Assembly: GCF_021532315.1 (NCBI RefSeq)
Contig: NZ_JAKGAO010000009.1
Coordinates: 248,001-312,000, forward strand
DNA length: 64,000 bases
Direction of reading: 5' to 3'
Source: Paenibacillus tarimensis
GTDB lineage: Bacteria; Bacillota; Bacilli; Paenibacillales; Paenibacillaceae
Part shown: positions 19,387 through 28,793 of the stretch, in pieces
Position numbering within the stretch: the first letter of the stretch is position 1
How the letters are laid out: each line of letters starts with the position of its first letter
Program-made: the position numbers and the translations under genes
Notes under the pieces: generated by a model
What the model was told of the DNA's origin: nothing
Databases searched by the model: none
Seen by the model: the letters and a program-made list of their open reading frames with translations, nothing else

Positions 19387-20775
19387 ATGAAACCGAAAGC
19401 GCGCATCACCTATCGTTTCGATCACAAGGCTCAGGTAAACGGCGGGCCGTCTGCAGAGAACCGGGTGCCGCCGGTTTCCGGCTCCAACGTTATTTCCTTA
19501 TATCCGGAAGAACTGAAATTCACAACCGATGTTGAAGCTTGGAAAAGTCCGTTTCAGGATGATCCGGCTGCACTTGAGAAGCTGATCCGTGAGAGTGGAG
19601 GCCGGGAGGACGACGATTCCAGCGAGGAGCAAAGAGATGACTCAATAGTCTCGGTGAGCGGGAAAGAAATTGAAAATATCTCTGACATCGAACGTTATGA
19701 AGCACAGCCAGCAGTTGAAGCTGAACGGAAGCCGGTCCAGCTGATTCCGCTGGGCGATGAGCATAGAAGCGGGCAGGACAGATACGAGTCAGACGGGAAG
19801 CCTGCCGGGGACCGGGGAGCCGATAATAAGCGGTCCGGGAAGAATCGCGTAATTAATAGCCCAGCTGTGCCAGAGGTCAATCCGGCACCAGTCTTGTCAG
19901 AGTCTTCTGTTGACGAGCTCGATGAGCCAGAAGACAAGCGTTATAGGGGTTATGTTGTTCACAGGCAGCAGCCGGGCGGGCCTTCCTGGCTCAAGGTATT
20001 CGGTTCAGTGGGAGGGGCTCTAGCTACGGGGGCGTTATTCGGATACCTGCTGCTCTCACTCTTCGCGGGCAATTCCGTTCTGCCGGGTAGTCAAGGCGCC
20101 GGTAAGGTGGCAGAGAAGTCGGGCGCTGTTAACGAGCCTGCTCCCACTCAGGTTGCATCAAACCAGACATCTGCCCCCACAGCAGCAGAGATACCCGCTG
20201 AAACCTATTACATGCTACAGTACGGTGTCTTTAGCCAAGCGGAGGGTATGGAAGCCGCTATGGCGGAGCTGAAGAGCCGTGGTTATTCGGCAGCAGCGTT
20301 GCAGGCTGACGATTTCCGGGTATATGCAGGTATGGCAGCGACCAAAGCCGAAGCCGAAGCACTGGCCAAGCAGCTGAGCGGTCTTGAAGTGTATGTTAAA
20401 GCGGTCGACATTCCGGAAGTGAGCGGGTTTCCTCATGAAGGCGGCGGGCAGGATGCTGAACAATTTTTCACCCAAACAGCGGAGCTTGCAAACCATTTGG
20501 CCGGATTAACCGTTACTATATTGGAAGGCGGTTCGGTATCCGTCAAGGAATGGCTGGACAGCTATAATGCTTGGGCTGCTTCGTTTGAAGCATTCCGTAA
20601 GGGTGTTAACGCGGAAGGCGCGGAAGAGCTGAGCCATATAGCTTTAGCCTATGAGACGGCTGCCAATTCTATTGCAGCTTATCAGTCCAAGGAATCGAGA
20701 AGCTACATCTGGCAGGCCCAGTCGGCCTTGATGTCGGCGGTTTTCGCTCAGAAGGAATGGTTTGGCCAGTTTTGA
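19387..20775 (+). CDS. SPOR-domain membrane protein, SpoIIB-like
   Basis: 462 residues. Residues 1 to about 190 are cytoplasmic, acidic and low-complexity. One membrane segment is at about 196-218 (GGALATGALFGYLLLSLFAG). A proline/threonine linker leads to an extracellular SPOR domain at about 265-345 (YYMLQYGVFSQAEGMEAAM ... VYAGMAATKAEAEALAKQL). SPOR domains bind glycan strands stripped of stem peptides. B. subtilis spoIIB, a SPOR protein of septal peptidoglycan thinning at engulfment, lies in this same place between folC and maf, so a SpoIIB-like role is inferred. AAGGAGAG precedes the ATG. Confidence 0.8.
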   Translation: MKPKARITYRFDHKAQVNGGPSAENRVPPVSGSNVISLYPEELKFTTDVEAWKSPFQDDPAALEKLIRESGGREDDDSSEEQRDDSIVSVSGKEIENISDIERYEAQPAVEAERKPVQLIPLGDEHRSGQDRYESDGKPAGDRGADNKRSGKNRVINSPAVPEVNPAPVLSESSVDELDEPEDKRYRGYVVHRQQPGGPSWLKVFGSVGGALATGALFGYLLLSLFAGNSVLPGSQGAGKVAEKSGAVNEPAPTQVASNQTSAPTAAEIPAETYYMLQYGVFSQAEGMEAAMAELKSRGYSAAALQADDFRVYAGMAATKAEAEALAKQLSGLEVYVKAVDIPEVSGFPHEGGGQDAEQFFTQTAELANHLAGLTVTILEGGSVSVKEWLDSYNAWAASFEAFRKGVNAEGAEELSHIALAYETAANSIAAYQSKESRSYIWQAQSALMSAVFAQKEWFGQF

Positions 20776-20847
20776 CGCATTGTAAACCTGTACTTTCCAA
20801 CGTATAATATAGGTCAGGTGTCAAAAAAAGGCGAGGGAAGTTGGAAG

Positions 20848-21090
20848 ATGCGGAAAAATGCGTGGATTCTAGTGTTGTTCATCATCATCGGCCTGGTGGC
20901 AGGCGCGCTAGTGTCGCGGTGGCTGGTCGGCATTCCAGTGCTGTCTTTTTTGACGGAAACCGCCCGGCTGAGATGGTCGCCTGAAGCAGATCTGGTGGTG
21001 TTCAGTTTTGATTTCACGCTAACGCTGGATATCAGCCTGATTAGCATTATTGGCGTTATTATTGCTGTATGGCTCTACCGGAAGCTGTAA
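20848..21090 (+). CDS. Small membrane protein, DUF4321-like
   Basis: 80 residues with two membrane segments: AWILVLFIIIGLVAGALVS near the N-terminus and LISIIGVIIAVWLY at the C-terminus, joined by a short extracellular loop. Such proteins are seen upstream of maf in Paenibacillus-like and clostridial genomes and are usually called DUF4321. ATG 20848 is preferred to the GTG 20818, since a GAGGG-type ribosome-binding site lies between the two. Function is unknown. Confidence 0.72.
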   Translation: MRKNAWILVLFIIIGLVAGALVSRWLVGIPVLSFLTETARLRWSPEADLVVFSFDFTLTLDISLISIIGVIIAVWLYRKL

Positions 21091-21124
21091 TCATCCGGGC
21101 AGCCATTTGCGCTTGAGGAGCTGA

Positions 21125-21766
21125 ATGATTGTGGAAGCTGCATATATTCCAACTGAAAAGATGCCGGAGCGTCTGATACTGGCATCAGCCTCGCCGCGCC
21201 GAAGAGTTCTGATCGAATCGCTTGGTCTGCGAATCCCGGTGGAGATTGTGTCATCGGATGCCGATGAGACAACACCGGACGAATGGCTTCCGGCAAAGGT
21301 CGTGGAACAGCTGGCTGTCCGTAAAGCGGGAGCGGTTAGAGACCGATTCCTGAAGGAAGGCCGTATCCAGTCGCCGTCCGTAATTGTCGGCGCAGACACA
21401 ATAGTCGTGCTGGATGGTGACAAGCTGGGCAAGCCGGCTGACGCCGGGGAGGCAGCCGCCATGCTAAAGCGGCTGCAGGGCAGGCCGCATGAGGTGTTTA
21501 CAGGCGTAGCTGTCATTGATTTACAGAGCGGCCGCACCAGAGGCGAGAGCCGGGTTACCCGCGTACATATGAAGCCGCTGGATGAGGGCAGGATTGAGCG
21601 GTATATTGCTTCGGGGGAACCAATGGATAAAGCCGGTTCCTATGGCATTCAGGGATTGGGTGCTGTGCTGGTAGACCGGATTGAAGGTTGTTATTTCAAT
21701 GTTGTAGGGCTGCCGGTATCACTGCTCGCAGAGCTTCTTGCCGATTTTGGAGTGGAAACGATCTAA
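21125..21766 (+). CDS. maf: Maf-family nucleoside triphosphate pyrophosphatase
   Basis: 213-residue house-cleaning pyrophosphatase that hydrolyses dTTP/UTP or modified pyrimidine nucleotides and is linked to septum control in Bacillus. ILASASPRRRVLIESLG is the family N-terminal signature; GADTIVVLDG and KAGSYGIQGLGA are the metal and substrate motifs. The ATG at 21125 has GAGGAG 3 bases upstream; the internal ATG 21161 would still keep the SASPRR motif. radC follows in the same operon. Confidence 0.94.
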   Translation: MIVEAAYIPTEKMPERLILASASPRRRVLIESLGLRIPVEIVSSDADETTPDEWLPAKVVEQLAVRKAGAVRDRFLKEGRIQSPSVIVGADTIVVLDGDKLGKPADAGEAAAMLKRLQGRPHEVFTGVAVIDLQSGRTRGESRVTRVHMKPLDEGRIERYIASGEPMDKAGSYGIQGLGAVLVDRIEGCYFNVVGLPVSLLAELLADFGVETI

Positions 21767-21798
21767 GTGGCTGCGTTAGCAGCCGGACAGGAGCAGGT

Positions 21799-22488
21799 AT
21801 GAACCCCGAGCGTTTAGTCCTGCGTGATGTTCCGAATGAAGACCGACCTAGAGAGCGCATGATGACTGTCGGAGCGGAAGCGCTCAGCCATGCAGAATTG
21901 CTGGCAATATTACTTCGGACAGGCACTCGGAATGAGTCCGCCGTCCATCTGGCCTCCCGAATTCTCAGCTCTTGCGGAGGCCTTCGGAATTTAACGGATA
22001 TGAGTCTGGCAGAACTAACGGCCATCCGGGGAATCGGTCCGGCAAAGGCTCTGCAGCTTCGTGCGGGCATAGAACTTGGCAGACGGCTCTCTCAAAGCCG
22101 TGATGAGGAGCGGCTTACGATCCGCCGGCCTCAGGATGCGGCTGATTTTTTGATGGAGGAGATGCGCTACCTGAAGAAGGAGCATTTCATATGTCTCTTC
22201 CTGAATACGAAGAATCAGGTTATAGGCCGTGAAACCTTATCAATCGGCACCTTGAACGCTTCCCTTGTACATCCTCGGGAAGTCTTTCGTGCCGCCATGA
22301 AATGCAGCAGCGCATCGCTGGTCTGTTTGCACAATCACCCTAGCGGTGATCCGAGCCCAAGCCCTGAAGATATTGCCATTACCGAACGTTTATGCAAAGC
22401 GGGAGAGCTTGTCGGCATCGATGTTCTCGATCATATTGTCATTGGAGATAACCGTTACGTTAGTTTGAAGGAACAAGGTTTAATGTAA
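21799..22488 (+). CDS. radC: RadC family protein (JAB/MPN metallo-domain)
   Basis: 229 residues. A helix-hairpin-helix region at about 60-85 (ELTAIRGIGPAKALQLRA) precedes the JAMM metal motif HNHPSGDPSPSPEDI. The family was first tied to DNA repair, but its role is not established. AGGAG is at 21789-21793, ahead of ATG 21799. Its last codons hold the -35 and -10 of mreB. Confidence 0.94.
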   Translation: MNPERLVLRDVPNEDRPRERMMTVGAEALSHAELLAILLRTGTRNESAVHLASRILSSCGGLRNLTDMSLAELTAIRGIGPAKALQLRAGIELGRRLSQSRDEERLTIRRPQDAADFLMEEMRYLKKEHFICLFLNTKNQVIGRETLSIGTLNASLVHPREVFRAAMKCSSASLVCLHNHPSGDPSPSPEDIAITERLCKAGELVGIDVLDHIVIGDNRYVSLKEQGLM

Positions 22489-22494
22489 TATAAT
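22465..22494 (+). promoter_or_regulatory. Candidate mreB promoter inside the end of radC
   Basis: TTGAAG (22465-22470), 18-base spacer and TATAAT (22489-22494). The -10 spans the radC stop codon. It gives the shape operon its own start. Confidence 0.6.
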
Positions 22495-22531
22495 AAGAGG
22501 GATTGTCTGACAGATAGAAGGGAGTACAGCG

Positions 22532-23566
22532 ATGTTTGGAGGGTTCACAAAGGATTTGGGTATCGATCTTGGAACGGCGAATACCCTTGTATATGTCCGT
22601 GGTAAAGGAATAGTCGTTAGGGAACCGTCGGTGGTTGCCCTGCGTACCGATACGAAGACCATTGAAGCAGTCGGAGAGCAAGCTAAGAAGATGATTGGCC
22701 GTACTCCTGGCAATATACGTGCCGTAAGACCGATGAAAGACGGCGTTATCGCCGATTTCGAGACAACGGCAACGATGATAAAATATTTTATTCGCCAAGC
22801 CCAAAAGCAGCGCTCCTTGTTTCCGCGCCATCCGAATGTGATGGTCTGTGTTCCGTCGGGAATAACCGCTGTTGAGAAGCGGGCGGTGGAGGATGCTACC
22901 AAGCAGGCGGGAGCCCGGGAGGCTTATACAATTGAAGAGCCTTTCGCAGCTGCAATTGGAGCGGATCTTCCAGTCTGGGAGCCAACAGGCAGTATGGTTG
23001 TTGATATCGGCGGCGGTACGACCGAGGTTGCCGTGATCTCGCTGGGCGGTATTGTTACCAGCCGTTCAATCCGGATAGCCGGAGATGAGATGGATGAAGC
23101 GATCATCCAATATATCAAACGCATGTATAACCTGATGATTGGCGAGCGGACAAGCGAGCAGCTTAAGCTGGAGATCGGCTCGGCTCTGCCGCTCGATAAG
23201 ACCGAGAAGATCGAAATCCGCGGACGTGACCTCGTAACCGGCCTGCCGAAGACGATTCCGATATCTTCGGATGAGATTACGGAGGCGCTGACCGATACGG
23301 TTAATGCAATTGTTGATGCGGTCAAGGTGACTTTGGAGAAGTGTCCGCCCGAGCTTTCGGCGGATATTATGGATCGCGGTATTGTGCTGACGGGCGGCGG
23401 CGGATTGCTGCGCAATTTGGATAAGCTGCTTGCAAGGGAAACCGGAATGCCTGTTATCGTTGCGGAGAATGCGCTTGATTGCGTGGCCATAGGGACAGGG
23501 CGCGCACTTGAGAATATTCATCTCTTCAAGCCAAGAGCAGGCTCGTCTATACGCTCTAAGCGCTAA
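22532..23566 (+). CDS. mreB: Rod-shape-determining protein MreB
   Basis: 344-residue actin homologue that forms membrane-bound filaments and guides lateral wall synthesis. Nucleotide-binding motifs: [11 protein letters not shown] (phosphate 1), [17 protein letters not shown] (phosphate 2) and [15 protein letters not shown] (adenosine). The GAAGGGAG ribosome-binding site precedes the ATG. First gene of mreBCD-minCD-rodA. Mbl-type paralogues share these motifs, but the place before mreC supports MreB. Confidence 0.97.
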   Translation: MFGGFTKDLGIDLGTANTLVYVRGKGIVVREPSVVALRTDTKTIEAVGEQAKKMIGRTPGNIRAVRPMKDGVIADFETTATMIKYFIRQAQKQRSLFPRHPNVMVCVPSGITAVEKRAVEDATKQAGAREAYTIEEPFAAAIGADLPVWEPTGSMVVDIGGGTTEVAVISLGGIVTSRSIRIAGDEMDEAIIQYIKRMYNLMIGERTSEQLKLEIGSALPLDKTEKIEIRGRDLVTGLPKTIPISSDEITEALTDTVNAIVDAVKVTLEKCPPELSADIMDRGIVLTGGGGLLRNLDKLLARETGMPVIVAENALDCVAIGTGRALENIHLFKPRAGSSIRSKR

Positions 23567-23607
23567 GGGAGTTCAAGGGATAAGTACTATGAATTAGTAA
23601 TGGGCGG

Positions 23608-24489
23608 GTGAGCAGACTGTTTAGATTATTCCGAAATAAACGATTGTTCGCGCTCATGATCGGCCTGATCGTCTTTATCGCTGTTATGGGGTTCTCGCTC
23701 ACCAAGCGCGACAAGCTGTCTTGGCCTGAGAACTTTATCGGCGATTCCGTTACATTTGTTCAGCAATGGTTCTACAAGCCCGCTGCTTACTTGGCGGGCT
23801 TGTTTGAGGATGTAAGGACGATGAAGGAGCTTTATCGTGAGAACGAGCAGCTGAGGATGACTACGGCAAAATATGCGCGGGACGCCACCGCTTATAACTT
23901 CCTGGAGCAGGAAGTTAAGCGGCTGCAGGAAGAGTTGGATTTCACCAAACAGCAGCAAGAGATGAATGATTACAAGTTTGTGATTGCCCAGGTGGTCGCA
24001 GATAATCAAGACCCTTACAACAATGTTATTAAAATAAACCTGGGATCAAGGAACGGCATCAAGCCGGATATGGCTGTCATCACTGTGGATGGTATGGTCG
24101 GTGTTGTGAGCCGGGTGTTCCCAGTCTATTCAACCGTTATGCCCATTACCGAGCTGAATGCGGATACCCCTGGAGCCAAGCCTATCGCTGCCACGGTTCT
24201 CGGCAATTTGGATTCCTTCGGCATGATCGACAGCTATGACACACAGACGGGGATGCTTGTAATGTCCAAGATAGCTGAAGATGATAAGCTGGATAAGGGG
24301 GATACAGTTATTACCTCGGGGCTTGGCGGCGTGTTTCCGCGCGGACTCGTTATAGGTACAGTGAAGTCCCGCCGGGTCGGCGATTTCGGTCTTACCCATG
24401 TGGCAGAGATAAAACCGACCGCTAAGCTGGACCGCTTGTATGAGGTGTTTGTCGTTGTACCGCCCGAAATGGAAGGACTAGAAGAATGA
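23608..24489 (+). CDS. mreC: Rod-shape-determining protein MreC
   Basis: 293 residues. One N-terminal membrane anchor (FALMIGLIVFIAVMGFSL, about 14-32), a coiled coil (about 70-115, YRENEQLRMTTAKYARD and on), then two beta-barrel domains outside the membrane. It bridges MreB with wall enzymes. The start is GTG with a weak purine-rich site. It overlaps mreD by ATGA. Confidence 0.95.
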   Translation: MSRLFRLFRNKRLFALMIGLIVFIAVMGFSLTKRDKLSWPENFIGDSVTFVQQWFYKPAAYLAGLFEDVRTMKELYRENEQLRMTTAKYARDATAYNFLEQEVKRLQEELDFTKQQQEMNDYKFVIAQVVADNQDPYNNVIKINLGSRNGIKPDMAVITVDGMVGVVSRVFPVYSTVMPITELNADTPGAKPIAATVLGNLDSFGMIDSYDTQTGMLVMSKIAEDDKLDKGDTVITSGLGGVFPRGLVIGTVKSRRVGDFGLTHVAEIKPTAKLDRLYEVFVVVPPEMEGLEE

Positions 24490-25007
24490 ATCTTCGCCTT
24501 GCAGTCTTCTTGATGGTTTTGTTGTTTCTGTTTGAAGGAACGATCTACCCTTGGCTGATCCCCGGATCATTGGAAGGACGGCTTGTGCCTCATTTTGTCT
24601 TTGTCTTTGTCCTGTATTCAGCACTGTATTCAGCCCGGCATACGGCTTTGACACTAGGTCTCATCTTTGGCCTTTTGCAGGATATTGTATATTACGGGCA
24701 TCTGCTCGGTGTTCATTCATTTGCAATGGGAATTTGCGGTTATTTAACAGGCTTAATGCTGGAGCATAGGCGAAGCACCATCATGATGGCGCTCTCTGCC
24801 ATTGGAATCGGGTCACTGTTTTATGATTCCCTGGTCTATTTTATATACAAGGCGTTTCAAATCACCTCGGAAACCTATGCATTTGCGCTTATCGAGCATA
24901 TCCTGCCCAGTCTATTTTTGCAGCTGGGCTTTGCGCTTGCACTGTACATACCGGCAAGGCGGATGTTTGAAAATTCGGGTAAAGGCAGTGCAGATGATGT
25001 CGATTAG
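24486..25007 (+). CDS. mreD: Rod-shape-determining protein MreD
   Basis: 173-residue membrane protein with about five hydrophobic helices and the MreD N-terminal pattern (LRLAVFLMVLLFLFEGTIYPWL). It works with MreB and MreC in the elongasome. The start overlaps the mreC stop. minC begins 62 bases later. Confidence 0.92.
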   Translation: MNLRLAVFLMVLLFLFEGTIYPWLIPGSLEGRLVPHFVFVFVLYSALYSARHTALTLGLIFGLLQDIVYYGHLLGVHSFAMGICGYLTGLMLEHRRSTIMMALSAIGIGSLFYDSLVYFIYKAFQITSETYAFALIEHILPSLFLQLGFALALYIPARRMFENSGKGSADDVD

Positions 25008-25069
25008 CGGCATCAAGCAGGATTCCGGGCAGTGTGAACCGAATGGTATAGGTTCAGGGAGGGAAAAGC

Positions 25070-25735
25070 GTGACCGAAAAACAGCATATAACGATCAAAG
25101 GGGTCAAAGAAGGTCTCGTCTTTCTGCTTGATGACAGTTGTGATTTCGGAGAGCTGCTTGACGAGCTTCACTATAAGTTGGAAACGACTCACCAGCAGCT
25201 GCTGACCGGACCGCTAGTCCATGTTCAGGTGAAGCTTGGGTCTAGACGTGCCAGTGAGGAAGAGAAGGAACGGATCGTATCGGTTATCCGGCAGCGGGGA
25301 AATCTCCTGGTCCAGTCTGTGGATGGGGAACAGGATGAGGAGCTTGCCAAAGCAGTTAAGAAGGATGATATGAAAGTCATGACGGGTGTTGTCCGCTCAG
25401 GCCAGACGATCCGGCATGAAGGGAATATCATGCTGATGGGCGACGTCAATCCGGGGGGAACCATCATGTCGACAGGCGATATTTATGTGCTGGGAGCCCT
25501 TAGGGGTTTGGCGCATGCGGGAATTGACGGACGCCGGGATGTTATTATCGCTTCGTCGATGCTTCGCCCGACGCAGCTTCGTATAGCGGACATTATCAGC
25601 CGTCCGCCGGATGAATGGATGACAGGGGATACCTTCATGGAGTTCGCCTATTTGCAGGAGGGGCAGATGAAGATCGACAAGCTGTCACAGCTGCACCGCT
25701 TGCGCAAGGATCCGATTGTGTTCAAAGGAGTGTAA
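25070..25735 (+). CDS. minC: Septum site-determining protein MinC
   Basis: 221-residue FtsZ assembly inhibitor. The N-terminal domain (1 to about 105) is less conserved; the C-terminal beta-helix domain (about 110-215) shows QTIRHEGNIMLMGDVNPGG and GDIYVLGALRGLAHAG, the face that binds MinD. GTG start after AGGGAGGG. It lies 3 bases before minD, as in Bacillus. Confidence 0.95.
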   Translation: MTEKQHITIKGVKEGLVFLLDDSCDFGELLDELHYKLETTHQQLLTGPLVHVQVKLGSRRASEEEKERIVSVIRQRGNLLVQSVDGEQDEELAKAVKKDDMKVMTGVVRSGQTIRHEGNIMLMGDVNPGGTIMSTGDIYVLGALRGLAHAGIDGRRDVIIASSMLRPTQLRIADIISRPPDEWMTGDTFMEFAYLQEGQMKIDKLSQLHRLRKDPIVFKGV

Positions 25736-25738
25736 CAA

Positions 25739-26530
25739 ATGGGAGAAGCGATAGTCATTACATCGGGCAAAGGCGGAGTAGGGAAGACGACTACATCGGC
25801 CAACCTGGGCACTGCCCTCGCGCTGCATGGGAAAAAAGTGTGTATGGTAGACACCGACATCGGTCTGCGGAATCTGGATGTCGTAATGGGGCTAGAGAAT
25901 CGGATTATATACGACTTAATTGATGTATCGGAAGGCCGCTGCCGTCTAAATCAGGCTCTGGTTAAGGATAAGCGGTTTGACGAGCTCTATATGCTGCCGG
26001 CTGCGCAGACGAAGGATAAGCATGATATTTCACCTGAGCAGGTCAAGGATATTGTGCTGGAACTTAAGAAGGACTTCGATTTTGTCATTATCGATTGTCC
26101 GGCAGGCATAGAGCAGGGCTTCCGCAACGCTGTCGCCGGAGCTGACAGAGCTATCGTTGTGACAACACCTGAAAATGCGGCAGTTAGAGACGCAGACCGG
26201 ATCATTGGACTGCTGGAGCAGGCACAAATTTCAGCAAAGCTTGTTATTAACCGGATTCGTCCGACTATGGTTAAGAGCGGCGATATGCTGGATATCGATG
26301 AAATATGCCAGATTCTCGCTATTGACCTGCTGGGCATTGTGCCGGATGATGAGAAGGTGATCAAGGCTGCGAATGCCGGAGAACCGACCGTTATGGATCC
26401 TTCATCCCGTGCGGCAATTGCTTACCGTAATATTGCAAGGCGGATCCTGGGGGACAAGGTGCCGCTGATGCAGATGGAAGACAAGAATGGCATGTTCAAG
26501 CGCCTCAGGAAGTTTCTTGGAATAGGATGA
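25739..26530 (+). CDS. minD: Septum site-determining ATPase MinD
   Basis: 263-residue ParA-type ATPase that recruits MinC to the membrane. Deviant Walker A GKGGVGKTTTSANLG at about 10-24, IDCPAGIEQGF, and a C-terminal amphipathic membrane-targeting helix (GMFKRLRKFLGI). AGGAG precedes the ATG. No minE is next to it, as expected for Firmicutes, which use DivIVA. Confidence 0.97.
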   Translation: MGEAIVITSGKGGVGKTTTSANLGTALALHGKKVCMVDTDIGLRNLDVVMGLENRIIYDLIDVSEGRCRLNQALVKDKRFDELYMLPAAQTKDKHDISPEQVKDIVLELKKDFDFVIIDCPAGIEQGFRNAVAGADRAIVVTTPENAAVRDADRIIGLLEQAQISAKLVINRIRPTMVKSGDMLDIDEICQILAIDLLGIVPDDEKVIKAANAGEPTVMDPSSRAAIAYRNIARRILGDKVPLMQMEDKNGMFKRLRKFLGIG

Positions 26531-26537
26531 ATGCGCT

Positions 26538-27683
26538 GTGCTAAATAAACTTAAGAAGCTGGATTGGGGCATCCTGCTGATTCTGATCATGCTGATGATC
26601 ATCAGCACGCTTGCCGTACGCAGCGCCACCCACGGGTTGGCGGGCTACACTAACTATGACCTGAAGCAGCTTGTCTTCTTTGCGGCGGGGTTTGTGGTGG
26701 CCATTGGGGCTACACTGTTTGATTACCGTGTCATTCTTAAGGGCTGGCATGTGCTTTATGGAATCGGTGTACTGCTGCTTGTGCTTGTCTACTTCTTCGG
26801 AGCTAAGATAAACGGAGCGCGCAGCTGGTTTAGTCTTGGAGATCTGTTGTCCTTCCAGCCCGCTGAGTTCATGAAGATTATTCTTGTTCTTACGTTAGCC
26901 GTGCTGATGGGACGCAGGGAAGGAGACCGCTTGTCCTTCCGCAGTGATCTGCTGCCGATCGCCGCGTTCTCGCTGCTGCCGTTCCTGCTTGTTATGATCC
27001 AGCCTGACCTTGGCAATGCGATTATCTTCGTGGTCATCGTGCTTGGAATGCTGTGGATTGGCAACGTCAAGTATACTCATGTGCTGATTGGGCTTGCGGC
27101 AGTGGTTGGCGGGCTTGTTCTGTTCGTGACCCTGTTTAATACCTTCAATACGGAAATCAGGGATTACCTCAGTTCCCATGATAAGGAGCACTGGTACAAG
27201 CGGATTAATACCTATATCCACCCTGAGACGGCATCTGATGATGACAAGCATCAGTCGGAGAAGTCATTAATTGCCATCGGCTCAGGGGGCTTGACCGGCG
27301 ACGGGTATATGCAGGGTGATTCGAAGAACCGCAAGTTCATCCCCTACGCGTATTCGGACTCCATCTTTGTGGTCATCGGGGAGGAGTTTGGCTTCCAGGG
27401 ATCAGCAGTACTGCTGCTGCTTTATTTTCTACTGATTTACAGGATGATCATAATCGCCTTCCAGTGTTATGATTTGAAGGGCTCCTACATCATCATTGGT
27501 GTTGTATCGATGTTTGTCTTTCAAATCTTTCAGAACATTGGTATGAGCATCGGTTTGATGCCGATTACCGGTATTACCCTGCCGTTTGTCAGTTATGGCG
27601 GCACGTCGCTGCTGCTTAACATGCTGAGCATCGGACTGGTATTCAGCGTTAAAGCACATCAGGAGAAATATGAGTTGGTATAA
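26538..27683 (+). CDS. rodA: SEDS glycosyltransferase RodA (FtsW/RodA/SpoVE family)
   Basis: 381-residue polytopic protein with about ten membrane helices. It polymerises lipid II for side-wall growth together with a class B PBP. The large extracellular loop (KRINTYIHPETASDDDKHQSE) and the GSGGLTGDGYMQGDSKNRKFIPYAYSDSIFVVIGEEFGF-type stretch fit RodA. The C-terminal GITLPFVSYGGTSLL is the family hallmark. GTG start 7 bases after minD. Placement at the end of mre-min supports RodA over FtsW or SpoVE. Confidence 0.92.
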   Translation: MLNKLKKLDWGILLILIMLMIISTLAVRSATHGLAGYTNYDLKQLVFFAAGFVVAIGATLFDYRVILKGWHVLYGIGVLLLVLVYFFGAKINGARSWFSLGDLLSFQPAEFMKIILVLTLAVLMGRREGDRLSFRSDLLPIAAFSLLPFLLVMIQPDLGNAIIFVVIVLGMLWIGNVKYTHVLIGLAAVVGGLVLFVTLFNTFNTEIRDYLSSHDKEHWYKRINTYIHPETASDDDKHQSEKSLIAIGSGGLTGDGYMQGDSKNRKFIPYAYSDSIFVVIGEEFGFQGSAVLLLLYFLLIYRMIIIAFQCYDLKGSYIIIGVVSMFVFQIFQNIGMSIGLMPITGITLPFVSYGGTSLLLNMLSIGLVFSVKAHQEKYELV

Positions 27684-27712
27684 AGAAAGCTAAAGCTGTA
27701 TATTAAACAATA

Positions 27713-27758
27713 CAGGGCTGGCGTGACAGGTTCGGAGGAACCCGTTGCGCCAGCCCTG
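27713..27758. terminator. Long hairpin between convergent rodA and the EamA gene
   Basis: Outer stem CAGGGCTGGCG / CGCCAGCCCTG (11 pairs) with an inner GGTTC/GAACC stem. The T run is weak on both strands. It probably acts as a two-way terminator. Confidence 0.55.
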
Positions 27759-27782
27759 CTTGATGATGAGTACCAAGGACGA

Positions 27783-28670
27783 TTAATCGAATAGTCTAAG
27801 CAAGATAATTCCGCAAATTGCCAAGACCATGCCAGCCAATTCCTGGCGTGTAAATTTCTCCTTCACGACAATTCGGGTATAGAGCAGGATCACGACCACA
27901 TTCATCGCGACCACAGCGGATACAAGACCGGTCACGCCAAGATCGAATGCCTGCAGGATGAGAACCATCCCGACGGAATTCGTAATTCCGACCGCCATCC
28001 CGGTGCCAAATGTTTTGCTGCGGCTCCACTGGGCACCCGCTTCCGCGATGACACGGCCGCTGCCCGCTGCCGCGCTCCTGCGTCTTGCTGTGCCGGAGAG
28101 ATAGGACAAGCCGAACAGCACGGTTCCGGTCGCGAACATGCCGACTAAGGTTGGGAAGGTGGCGGCCTCCAGCATCGTCGACCACTTGCCCGCCATATCG
28201 TTCAGACCGAAGAACAAGGTGGCGAGCAGCCCCCATTTCACACCTTCCAAGTGCTTGAATGAAACATCTCCCGAGAACCGGATCAGCAGGATACCCGTGA
28301 GAATGACAGCAAAGCATGCAAGCTGCAGATTGGTAAGCGTTTCTCCCCAGATGGCAAAAGCCAGCAGGACGACAACGACCGGAGGAAGAGCAGTCAGTAC
28401 GGCGATCAGGGATGCCTTGCCGACCGAAAAGCCCTTCACCATGCTGGCATTGGCGCCAAAGGAGAATACGCCCATCAGAATGCCTGTAAACGCGGATACG
28501 GTCCATAGTTGACCCAGCATCAGGGCACAGGCCAGGCTGATCAAGGTGCCTGTAAAAAAGACACCGCACAGCATCAGGCTCCGTTCCATTGGCTTCGTAG
28601 AGGTCCAGTGATAGAATACGCCGCGCAGTCCGAAGCTTACGGCTGCCAGTGAAGCAAATACTAGCCACAT
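27783..28670 (-). CDS. EamA-family (DMT) transporter
   Basis: 295 residues with about ten membrane helices in two repeated halves (EamA layout), typical of drug/metabolite exporters; the substrate is unknown. AAGGAG precedes the ATG on the minus strand. It lies downstream of the leftward aldo/keto reductase gene with a gap of 123 bases, so a shared transcript is possible. These two leftward genes interrupt the rightward mre-min and spoIVF units. Confidence 0.87.
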   Translation of the reverse strand: MWLVFASLAAVSFGLRGVFYHWTSTKPMERSLMLCGVFFTGTLISLACALMLGQLWTVSAFTGILMGVFSFGANASMVKGFSVGKASLIAVLTALPPVVVVLLAFAIWGETLTNLQLACFAVILTGILLIRFSGDVSFKHLEGVKWGLLATLFFGLNDMAGKWSTMLEAATFPTLVGMFATGTVLFGLSYLSGTARRRSAAAGSGRVIAEAGAQWSRSKTFGTGMAVGITNSVGMVLILQAFDLGVTGLVSAVVAMNVVVILLYTRIVVKEKFTRQELAGMVLAICGIILLRLFD

Positions 28671-28793
28671 AATTTAATGATCTCCTTTGGTAGAATTAAC
28701 CCTTCGAAGCGTACCTCTCTAGAGCTTACCACCATACGGAGAAATTTAACAGGTATACGCCAGAGGACAGCACAGACTGTAATCTATGCGATA

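Noticed and set aside
27796-28668. Second 290-codon minus-strand frame overlapping the EamA gene
   Set aside because: Out-of-frame shadow rich in Arg/His/Gly with no membrane segments, while the other frame is a clear transporter.
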